Positions 1-6,574 of a stretch of 7,770 bases of DNA are shown here, in pieces. Position 1 is the first letter of the stretch; every line of letters starts with the position of its first letter. A program made the position numbers and the translations under genes. The stretch is from Bacteroides sp. UBA939 (GTDB lineage: Bacteria; Bacteroidota; Bacteroidia; Bacteroidales; Bacteroidaceae), in assembly GCF_002293435.1 (NCBI RefSeq), contig NZ_DBDF01000083.1, positions 12,634-20,403 on the forward strand. The letters run 5' to 3'. Below the pieces are notes generated by a model, which ran no database searches, was not told where the DNA came from, and saw nothing but the letters and a program-made list of their open reading frames with translations.

Positions 1-82
1 CTCAAAAATAACTCTCAAAACAAGCTGAATAAAAAACTTTTTGAGGAAAATTTAAACAGGCTCTAATATTATCAGTCTCTTT

Positions 83-90
83 TAAGTTTG
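83..90 (+). promoter_or_regulatory. Possible -7 promoter element
   Basis: TAAGTTTG matches the Bacteroides -7 consensus TAnnTTTG exactly. No TTG-type -33 element is visible at the usual spacing, and no gene begins nearby, so this may be a chance match in AT-rich DNA. If real, the transcript would start near 97 and run through the 131-145 hairpin and the motif array. Confidence 0.2.
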
Positions 91-130
91 TTTTCTCGCT
101 ACTAAAACTTGCTACCAAAATAAGGTATTC

Positions 131-157
131 GCGCCTGACCGGCGCTTTATTATGTTT
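131..157 (+). terminator. Weak terminator-like GC hairpin
   Basis: GCGCC (131-135) and GGCGC (141-145) form a five-pair GC-only stem with the loop TGACC. A broken T-rich run (TTTATTATGTTT) follows. It could end a transcript arriving from a gene left of the window. The stem is short and the T run interrupted, so this is tentative. Confidence 0.35.
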
Positions 158-164
158 CAAAATG

Positions 165-224
165 TACTAATATTGTTTCGGTAGCTAACTTTTCAACAAT
201 ATTAGTATCAATTCAACAATATTA
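165..224. repeat. Three-copy operator-like motif array
   Basis: A perfect 13-bp inverted repeat pairs TACTAATATTGTT (165-177) with AACAATATTAGTA (195-207) across a 17-base spacer. TTCAACAATATTA then occurs twice in direct orientation (192-204 and 212-224), exactly 20 bp apart. The core AACAATATTA is therefore present once inverted and twice direct. Two direct half-sites about two helical turns apart are what a dimeric AraC-family DNA-binding domain often recognises, and the regulator encoded at 2549-6562 ends in such a domain. The repeats are seen directly; the operator role is inferred. The array lies about 68 bp upstream of the best promoter word. Confidence 0.5.
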
Positions 225-291
225 CGGGAAACTGTGAACGTATGTAGGAGGAATTTAAAATTAATAGATAGGGAAATTAATCGCAAAGCTC

Positions 292-299
292 TATCTTTG
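292..299 (+). promoter_or_regulatory. Probable -7 element for first gene
   Basis: TATCTTTG is an exact match to the Bacteroides -7 consensus TAnnTTTG and lies 149 bases before the chosen start codon at 449. Transcription would begin near 305 and give a leader of about 145 nt containing the 384-448 hairpin. No good TTG -33 element is present at the usual spacing, which would fit an activator-dependent promoter. The motif array at 165-224 is a candidate activator site. Confidence 0.45.
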
Positions 300-383
300 A
301 ATACAAAAACTTAATGCGGGGACAAATGGGAAACATGATTTTTTTAAAGCTATATCAAAAGCTTAAGTCTACTGACTTTTATT

Positions 384-448
384 CGCAGATGACACAGATT
401 ATGCGGATTTATTTTAAACCAAGTCTGTGTTATCAGCATAATCTGCGG
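384..448. repeat. Imperfect hairpin repeat at start codon
   Basis: Two arms rich in the words CGCAGAT, ACACAGA and TTATGCGGAT face each other. In one fold 384-390 pairs with 441-447 (7 bp) and 392-398 with 424-430 (7 bp), leaving 432-440 bulged. In an alternative fold 395-408 pairs with 432-445 (13 of 14). The right arm ends one base before the ATG at 449, so the folded RNA would cover the ribosome-binding region. From memory, similar words recur between genes in Bacteroides and other genomes, which suggests a dispersed extragenic repeat. I could not check this. Confidence 0.55.
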
Positions 449-2350
449 ATGAAATATCTATTTTTGATAGTGTACTTTACTTTCAGCACAGTACTCTTAT
501 CGGGACAACCACGGAATACGAATGAAAGTCCGTTTGACAGTTCGCTGCGCAACGAAGCGAACACGCTATTGAAAGAATGGATGGATACCTTTTTGACTTA
601 TCAATGTGACAATCCGAATCCTGCACTTAATGGGGGTGTTCTGTGTCCTGCATGTGCCCGTATGCACGGACGTACCGGTGATGCCGTACTTCCTTTAATG
701 TATCTGGCGGAAAAAACCGGAGATAACAAATACTTGCATGGCGCCAAGCGTTTAATGGCGTGGATGGAGAATGTACACCGCCCGGACGGTTCCTGGATGA
801 ACGATGTACATGTTTCGGACTGGAACGGTACGACGGTATTCGCTTCCATAGCCCTCTACGAAGCTCTGCATTATCACGGGCATTTACTGGACGATTCAAC
901 CCGTAACCATTGGAAACAACAATTATTGCAAGCCGGCGAGTTCATGATGAACAACCCGTTTATTTACAGCCGCAAGCGCGAAGGTATGCGGAATATGAAC
1001 GTAAACTATTCGGCTTCGGCAATCTATGCCCTGTACGCCATCGGCGAATTGTTCAACCGTCCCGATTTCAAGGCAGAAGCCAAAGAGATAGCCGCCGGAC
1101 TGAAAAGCTACTTCACAGAGAATAACTTCTTTCTGTATGGCGAAGGCCCGAATATCAGCTCCCTAACCAGGAATGGTTGCCGCCCGGTAGACTTACTTTA
1201 TAATGTAGAAGAGTCTTTGCCCAATATGGCATATTACGCGGTGATGGCAGGCGACAAGGAATTGCTGTCACTCGTAGAACGTTCCATGAACACCCATCTG
1301 GAATTTATGTTGCCCGATGGCGCTTGGGACAACAGTTGGGGAACGCGCAGCTTCAAATGGACTTATTGGGGAGGACGTACCAGTGACGGCTTCATGGGAG
1401 GTTACTATATGCTCGCCGCCCACCACCCGGAATACATAGAAGCCATTCATCGCAATGTCCGGTTACTGAAAAAAGCCACTCACGACGGACTTCTTTACGG
1501 CGGTATGCATTACGTTGTATCCGGCATTCCTCCTTGCATCCATCACACTTTCGGACACGCCAAGGCATTGACAGCCTTTCTTGAACTGCCTCCCCGGGAA
1601 ATAGCTTCTTCCGGAAAACTGCCGCGTGACGCTGCTTACGGTACGAAATTCTTTAAGGATATCCATACCTGGCTTCTGTCTTATGGTTCCTGGCGCGCTA
1701 CATTCACCGGATATGATGCGGAATACAAGGTAAAAGGAACGCACCCAATGGGAGGCGCTCTTTCCCTGCTGTGGCATACGCAGGCAGGCCCCGTTTTTGC
1801 CGCAACCATGAATCAATATCAACTGATTGAGGCTCCCAATATGCAAAGTAATACCCGTAAGTATCTGATGGGCGGCACTCCCCGGATTGAATTGGTGCGG
1901 AACGGAGTTACATACAGTAACCTGGACGATTTGAATACGGACATTACCTGCCATACGAAAGATGGAGTTTGCACCTTTACCGTAAATACCCATCTGGTTA
2001 ATATCAACCAGCAGTCGCCTGAACAGGGAGAAGTGACTGTGAGAATGAATTATACGTATTCCGAACAAGGAATCGACGTAAATGTGGAACATTGCAATGA
2101 ACCTATCCGCCTCATGTTACCTGTTATAGCGTCACCCGGAGAGGACGTAGAGATAACTTCCCGTAAAGTATGTATTAAGAAGAATGAAGGTGTATTAAGC
2201 ATCACTTGCGAATCAGGAAATATGGAAGTAGCTCCTACGGACGATGACGGACGAATCTTTAATCCGGTTCCCGGATTCTCCTTTATACCTTTGCGAGTAC
2301 TGCCGGATAATGCTGGTAAACAAATTAGCATTCATATACGTTTTTATTAA
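449..2350 (+). CDS. Secreted toroid/beta-sandwich glycan-active enzyme, family unknown
   Basis: A 633-residue protein, probably a periplasmic or surface lyase or glycoside hydrolase; I do not recognise a characterised family. The ATG at 449 is chosen because it gives a clean signal peptide (K2, hydrophobic core about 4-17, likely cleavage near SGQ at 18-20). The frame is open to 314, but an earlier start would bury this signal. No lipobox cysteine is present. Residues about 30-380 are helical, with repeated pairs typical of an (alpha/alpha) toroid, including TGDxKYL (90-96), DGSW (113-116), WNGTTVF (125-131) and an H365-H366...H370 cluster. Residues about 390-633 look beta-rich, like the C-terminal sandwich of heparinase-type lyases. 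A CPAC motif (66-69) followed by RMHGR (71-75) is distinctive; the cysteines could form a disulfide or bind metal. GH154 or a heparinase-like PL family are candidates only. The gene ends in tandem stops, TAA TAG. Confidence 0.7.
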   Translation: MKYLFLIVYFTFSTVLLSGQPRNTNESPFDSSLRNEANTLLKEWMDTFLTYQCDNPNPALNGGVLCPACARMHGRTGDAVLPLMYLAEKTGDNKYLHGAKRLMAWMENVHRPDGSWMNDVHVSDWNGTTVFASIALYEALHYHGHLLDDSTRNHWKQQLLQAGEFMMNNPFIYSRKREGMRNMNVNYSASAIYALYAIGELFNRPDFKAEAKEIAAGLKSYFTENNFFLYGEGPNISSLTRNGCRPVDLLYNVEESLPNMAYYAVMAGDKELLSLVERSMNTHLEFMLPDGAWDNSWGTRSFKWTYWGGRTSDGFMGGYYMLAAHHPEYIEAIHRNVRLLKKATHDGLLYGGMHYVVSGIPPCIHHTFGHAKALTAFLELPPREIASSGKLPRDAAYGTKFFKDIHTWLLSYGSWRATFTGYDAEYKVKGTHPMGGALSLLWHTQAGPVFAATMNQYQLIEAPNMQSNTRKYLMGGTPRIELVRNGVTYSNLDDLNTDITCHTKDGVCTFTVNTHLVNINQQSPEQGEVTVRMNYTYSEQGIDVNVEHCNEPIRLMLPVIASPGEDVEITSRKVCIKKNEGVLSITCESGNMEVAPTDDDGRIFNPVPGFSFIPLRVLPDNAGKQISIHIRFY

Positions 2351-2354
2351 TAGA

Positions 2355-2408
2355 TTATATGGATACAGACACGTAGGTATGCACCATATAACTCATTTCA
2401 TTTAATTC
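2355..2408 (+). terminator. Possible terminator after first gene
   Basis: TTATATGG (2355-2362) pairs with CCATATAA (2384-2391). An inner ATAC/GTAT pair (2363-2366 with 2377-2380) extends the stem after a three-base GCA bulge. A loosely T-rich run follows (2393-2408). It begins five bases after the TAA stop. The stem is AT-rich, so termination may be partial and read-through into the regulator gene is possible. Confidence 0.4.
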
Positions 2409-2440
2409 ATAATAAATATATGTAAGTACAAAACATTAAA

Positions 2441-2522
2441 TAGTTTATATTATTGCAGACTATAAATCGCTTATTATCAACAGCCATAAACATCATTGAT
2501 AATATAAACTAATTTTAGTCTG
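2441..2522. repeat. Inverted repeats upstream of the sensor gene
   Basis: TAGTTTATATTAT (2441-2453) and ATAATATAAACTA (2499-2511) form a perfect 13-bp inverted repeat with a 45-base spacer. A second, interleaved pair, CAGACTA (2456-2462) with TAGTCTG (2516-2522), cannot form together with the first in a simple hairpin. The block ends 26 bases before the annotated TTG start. It could be a two-site operator or alternative leader RNA structures. No clear TAnnTTTG promoter is seen here; TAATTTTA at 2510-2517 is the nearest match, with the last base wrong. Confidence 0.45.
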
Positions 2523-2548
2523 GCACTTATATAAGAATACAGCAATTA

Positions 2549-5500
2549 TTGTTAGTGCTTTCAGGAGTGCTATTCCCTTATGTAATGAAGGCCAACATAA
2601 TCGAAAACATTCATTTTGAACATATCGGTTTGGTGGAAGGCTTATCACACAGTACGGTTTTTGCTATTAATCAAGATAAAGGTGGAAATTTATGGTTTGC
2701 CACGTATGACGGCGTCAACAAGTACGACGGCTATAACTTTACCGTATATCGCCATCAATATACAAATCCCAACAGTATTGCCAGTGACATTTCGCGTTGC
2801 ATTGCCGTTGATGATTCCGACAGGATATGGGTAGGAACACGTGAGGGCTTGTCTCTTTATAATCGTCATAAGAATGCTTTCTCCAATTATTACTATAAGA
2901 AGAAAGGAACGAATATAGCTGTTAGCAGCATAGCATCTATCAAAGAAGATTGGCTGATGTTGGGTACTACGGAAGGTATTCTGCTTTTTGATGTAAAAGG
3001 AGAGCGTTTCCTGAACGATACTTTATCATCTTCCTTGCATCTGCTGAAACCTACAACCCTGGTGCGCCAGGGAGACTACATTTATATTGGCGCCGAAAAT
3101 GGAGTTTATACGTATTCCTTGTCAAATGGTGCTCTGAGTAAATTGGTGGATATACCTGCCAATGTGCGGATACATGCGATCTTGTGCCAGATGTTCAACC
3201 AGATATGGATGGCGACCGAAGGAGCTGGTTTGTACATGTATGACACCAAATCGAAAGAACTGAAGAACTATCGTTCTGAAGATGGAAAGTCCGGATTGAA
3301 TTCAAATTATGTACGTTCCCTGGCGTTGGATACCGAGAACCATCTATGGGTAGGAACCTATAGCGGACTGAATATTTATAATGAAGGAACGGACACTTTC
3401 TTTTCATTGAAAAGTTCGGAGATACAGGAAGGGAGCTTATCGCAGAACTCAGTCCGGAGTATTTTCAGGGATTCACAGGGTGGCATGTGGCTGGGCACTT
3501 ATTGGGGCGGACTGAATTATTATCATCCCTTGTGCAACCGCTTTCAGAGTATCAAACATATTCCTTTTCTAAATTCACTCAGTAACAATGTCGTAAGTTG
3601 TATCGCAGAGGATAACGAACAGAATCTGTGGATTGGAACAACCGATGGCGGGCTGAACTTCTATAATAACCGTTCACAGACGTATAAGAACTATTTATTA
3701 AATTCGGAAACTTTGGATATTCCCTTTAAAGACATCAAAACGGTGTATGTAGATGAGTTGCACAATAAAGTCTACGCAGGCGCCCATGCCGGAGGAATAA
3801 TGGTGCTGGATAGGAAGTCCGGGCATGTGGAATACTACAACCGCCGGAACAGCGACATACCGAGCAATAACATCTATTCCATTATCCCCGACGATAACGG
3901 GGGACTTTGGATAACCTCACTGGAGTATCTGTTGCATTTTGATATAAAAAAGCGTCACTTTGAGATTATCAATAAGGATAGACGTGAAGGGCAACCATAC
4001 AATCGCCTGCTGTTTCGTGACTCCCAAAAGCGTATATGGATGGGAGGCGAAATGGGTGTTTCGGTGTATAATCAGGCGGGTAATTCTTTGCAGGCCAATA
4101 CGGATTTTCACATAACACCCATTCTGCAACAAGCATTTGTGAATTGCTTTTATGAATCCTCCTCCGGATATGTATGGATCGGCACGCGTAACGGACTTTT
4201 CGCATTGAAAGAAGGTGAAGAAAATCCGCTTCAATACACCACGGAGAGTGGTTTGCCGAGCAATGTCATCTATGGGATTCTGGAAGATGCTTACGGGCGT
4301 TTATGGTTAAGTACCAATCAGGGCTTGAGTTGCCTGCATCCGGAAAATGAGAAATTCCGCAACTATACAATTATTGACGGTTTGCAGGGTAATCAGTTTA
4401 ATGCCGGTTCTTATTGCCGGAAAGAGGATGGTTACATGTTGTTTGGCGGTGTTAACGGTATCACGTCATTCCGTCCGGAAACATTGATTGATAATCCTTA
4501 TGCTCCCAAACCGGTAATCAATAAGCTGTTTGTTTATAATAAGGAAGTATTGCCGGACGACGAGACCGGTATCCTGGAAGAAAGCATTGAATATGCAAAT
4601 CACATTACTTTGTCATCCTCCCAAAATTCTTTTGCCATATCATTTGTCGTATCCAATTATATTGCCGGGAAGCATAACACTTTCTCCTATAAACTGGAAG
4701 GGTACAACAATGTGTGGTACAACCAGGATGATATCAGTCCGGTTTCATATTCCAACTTGCCGGCAGGCAATTACACCTTCTATGTAAAAGCGGAAAATAA
4801 CGATGGCAAGTGGAGTGAAGAACCTACCACACTCCATATCCGTATATTGCCTGTCTGGTATCGTACCTGGTGGGCGTTCACTTTATTTTTCCTGTTATTT
4901 ATCTTACTGGTAGCAGGTATTGTCCGTTTCCTCTGGTCGCGTAAAAACATGCAGGCTGAAATCCTCCTGGAAAGACTGGATAAGGAAAAGCGTGAAGAAA
5001 TCAACCAGATGAAGATTGGCTTTTATGTCAATATCTCGCATGAGTTGCGTACTCCGCTGACATTGATCGTTGCACCTTTGCAGGAACTTGTCAGTCGCAT
5101 CAGCGGACATTGGGAACATGAACAATTACTGTATATCCAGCGGAACACAAATCGCCTGCTCCATCTGGTTAATCAGTTGATGGACTACAGACGGGCAGAG
5201 TTGGGCATCTTTGAACTTAGGCCCACGTACTCCAATGCGTATAAAAAGGTATTGAACTGTTTCATGAATTATGAAAATCTGGCGAAACGAAAGGATATAG
5301 ACTATAACTTCTACACGGAGTTACAGGACGAGAAGCTACTGTTTGACGAGAATTACCTGGATCTGATTGTGAACAATCTGCTTTCAAATGCTTTCAAATA
5401 TACCGAAGTAGGCGAAAGCATCACGGTGAAACTTTATAAAGAGGACAATAACCTTGTGTTGCAGGTAGCGGATACCGGCGTTGGCATTCCGAAGGAAAAG

Positions 5501-6562
5501 CAGGAAAAGATTTTTGAGCGTTTCTATCAGGTAGAAAGCGGGCGCGAAGGCAGTGGCATCGGTCTTTCCCTGGTTCAAAGGCTGGTTGAACTACATCATG
5601 GGCGAATTGTATTGCAGAGCGAAACAGGCAAAGGCTCCACATTCTTTATTTATCTTCCTCAGGATAAGTCGGTTTATACCGAGGAAGAACTGCTGAGCGG
5701 TAAAGGGGATGTGGAAGAACAACGTGTATATTCCACCAATGCACATGATGTCTATACCGGCGATGAAGAAATAACGGATGAAACAGACGTTGTGGATGCG
5801 GAAAACAGTAAGCGTGGAACGATTCTGATAGTAGAAGACAATAATGAGTTAAGGCAATACCTGATTAATGGCTTGTCTCCTCTATTCCGGACATTGGAAG
5901 CTGAGAATGGCCAAAAAGCATTAGACCTGTTGAAAGAGCAGGATGTAGACCTGATTATTACGGATGTAATGATGCCCGTTATGGATGGCGTCAAGTTGTG
6001 CAAGCTGGTAAAACAGAATCTGCGTACTTGCCATATACCAGTCTATATGTTGTCTGCCAAAACGGACATGAAATACCAGTTGGAAGGTTTGAATGTAGGC
6101 GCTGATGATTATATTGCCAAACCATTCTCGATGGAGGTATTGAAGAGCAAGATACTGAATACGCTGCGTACACGCTACCGTATTTTTGAGCGCTACTCCA
6201 ATATGACGGAAGTGGAACCCGAAAAGCTCACGAACAACACTATGGATGAGAAACTGCTGCGAAAGGCTATTGAAGTTGTTGAAAAGAATATGGATAATGC
6301 AGAATTCTCAACTGAGCAGTTTGCACGTGAAATGAATATGAGCCGTTCCAACCTTCATCTGAAACTGAAAGCGATAACCGGGAAATCGGCCATTGACTTT
6401 ATTCATAAAATACGGTTCAACCGGGCGTGCCAATTGTTACAGGAAGGGAAATATACCATTTCCGAAATCAGCTTCATGGTAGGATACAATACGCCTTCTT
6501 ATTTTGCGGCGCGTTTTAAGAAATATACCGGTTACCTGCCAACTGAGTACGGAAAGAAATGA
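2549..6562 (+). CDS. Hybrid two-component system sensor/AraC-type regulator (HTCS)
   Basis: A 1337-residue inner-membrane protein that senses a glycan fragment in the periplasm and activates transcription in the cytoplasm. Residues about 20-655 carry repeated Reg_prop blades of the type LWxGTxxGLxxY (48-61, 93-105, 266-278, 313-325, 360-373, 542-553, 585-596), fitting two seven-bladed propellers. A Y_Y_Y domain covers about 690-768 and a transmembrane helix about 774-795. The kinase has SHELRTP with H831, the N-box N943/N947, DTGVGIP with D975, an F-box near 989, and GSGIGL at 1001-1006. The receiver has acidic E1096/D1097, phospho-acceptor D1139, S1169 and K1191. An AraC-type helix-turn-helix fills about 1235-1335. 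Every catalytic signature I looked for is intact. The start is uncertain: TTG at 2549 gives a signal peptide without positive charge, whereas an in-frame ATA at 2531 would add MRIQQL and complete it. The in-frame TAG at 2516 limits further extension. ATG at 2585 would lose the signal. The ligand is unknown. Confidence 0.95.
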   Translation: MLVLSGVLFPYVMKANIIENIHFEHIGLVEGLSHSTVFAINQDKGGNLWFATYDGVNKYDGYNFTVYRHQYTNPNSIASDISRCIAVDDSDRIWVGTREGLSLYNRHKNAFSNYYYKKKGTNIAVSSIASIKEDWLMLGTTEGILLFDVKGERFLNDTLSSSLHLLKPTTLVRQGDYIYIGAENGVYTYSLSNGALSKLVDIPANVRIHAILCQMFNQIWMATEGAGLYMYDTKSKELKNYRSEDGKSGLNSNYVRSLALDTENHLWVGTYSGLNIYNEGTDTFFSLKSSEIQEGSLSQNSVRSIFRDSQGGMWLGTYWGGLNYYHPLCNRFQSIKHIPFLNSLSNNVVSCIAEDNEQNLWIGTTDGGLNFYNNRSQTYKNYLLNSETLDIPFKDIKTVYVDELHNKVYAGAHAGGIMVLDRKSGHVEYYNRRNSDIPSNNIYSIIPDDNGGLWITSLEYLLHFDIKKRHFEIINKDRREGQPYNRLLFRDSQKRIWMGGEMGVSVYNQAGNSLQANTDFHITPILQQAFVNCFYESSSGYVWIGTRNGLFALKEGEENPLQYTTESGLPSNVIYGILEDAYGRLWLSTNQGLSCLHPENEKFRNYTIIDGLQGNQFNAGSYCRKEDGYMLFGGVNGITSFRPETLIDNPYAPKPVINKLFVYNKEVLPDDETGILEESIEYANHITLSSSQNSFAISFVVSNYIAGKHNTFSYKLEGYNNVWYNQDDISPVSYSNLPAGNYTFYVKAENNDGKWSEEPTTLHIRILPVWYRTWWAFTLFFLLFILLVAGIVRFLWSRKNMQAEILLERLDKEKREEINQMKIGFYVNISHELRTPLTLIVAPLQELVSRISGHWEHEQLLYIQRNTNRLLHLVNQLMDYRRAELGIFELRPTYSNAYKKVLNCFMNYENLAKRKDIDYNFYTELQDEKLLFDENYLDLIVNNLLSNAFKYTEVGESITVKLYKEDNNLVLQVADTGVGIPKEKQEKIFERFYQVESGREGSGIGLSLVQRLVELHHGRIVLQSETGKGSTFFIYLPQDKSVYTEEELLSGKGDVEEQRVYSTNAHDVYTGDEEITDETDVVDAENSKRGTILIVEDNNELRQYLINGLSPLFRTLEAENGQKALDLLKEQDVDLIITDVMMPVMDGVKLCKLVKQNLRTCHIPVYMLSAKTDMKYQLEGLNVGADDYIAKPFSMEVLKSKILNTLRTRYRIFERYSNMTEVEPEKLTNNTMDEKLLRKAIEVVEKNMDNAEFSTEQFAREMNMSRSNLHLKLKAITGKSAIDFIHKIRFNRACQLLQEGKYTISEISFMVGYNTPSYFAARFKKYTGYLPTEYGKK

Positions 6563-6574
6563 TATTTATGACGT

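Larger units (their letters stand above)
1..448. other. Non-coding upstream region
   Basis: This stretch holds no supportable gene on either strand. It is AT-rich apart from a GC-rich hairpin near 131-145. In order it contains a TAnnTTTG promoter-like word (83-90), the hairpin, an array of three AACAATATTA-type motifs (165-224), an isolated AGGAGG (247-252) with no start codon at useful spacing, a second TAnnTTTG word (292-299), and a large imperfect hairpin (384-448) touching the first start codon. The reading frame of the downstream gene is open back to 314, but that part of the frame reads through the hairpin repeat. It would also place a signal peptide inside the protein, so I treat it as untranslated leader. 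Confidence 0.7.

Noticed and set aside
1..45. CTCAAAAA (1-8) pairing with TTTTTGAG (38-45), possibly a terminator or insertion end.
   Set aside because: The pairing is short and AT-only apart from two pairs, with no T run after it and no mobile-element gene nearby.
152..184. A ten-codon ORF (MFQNVLILFR) that could be a leader peptide.
   Set aside because: It overlaps the inverted-repeat arm, has no ribosome-binding sequence and no regulatory codon run; chance is the simpler explanation.
245..258. A strong Shine-Dalgarno-like AGGAGG.
   Set aside because: No start codon follows at 5-12 bases, and stops appear immediately in the nearby frames.
314..448. A 45-residue N-terminal extension of the first gene from ATG at 314.
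   Set aside because: It reads through the hairpin repeat, has no enzyme-like or signal-like character, and would bury the clear signal peptide that begins at 449.
1463..2092. A 209-residue open frame on the minus strand inside the first gene.
   Set aside because: It lies wholly antisense to a well-supported coding region and shows no domain, signal or motif; it is a shadow of the real gene's codon use.
5030..6562. Possible split or degenerate kinase or receiver domains in the hybrid sensor.
   Set aside because: The frame is continuous and all expected catalytic residues (H831, N947, D975, D1139, K1191) are present, so the protein appears functional.
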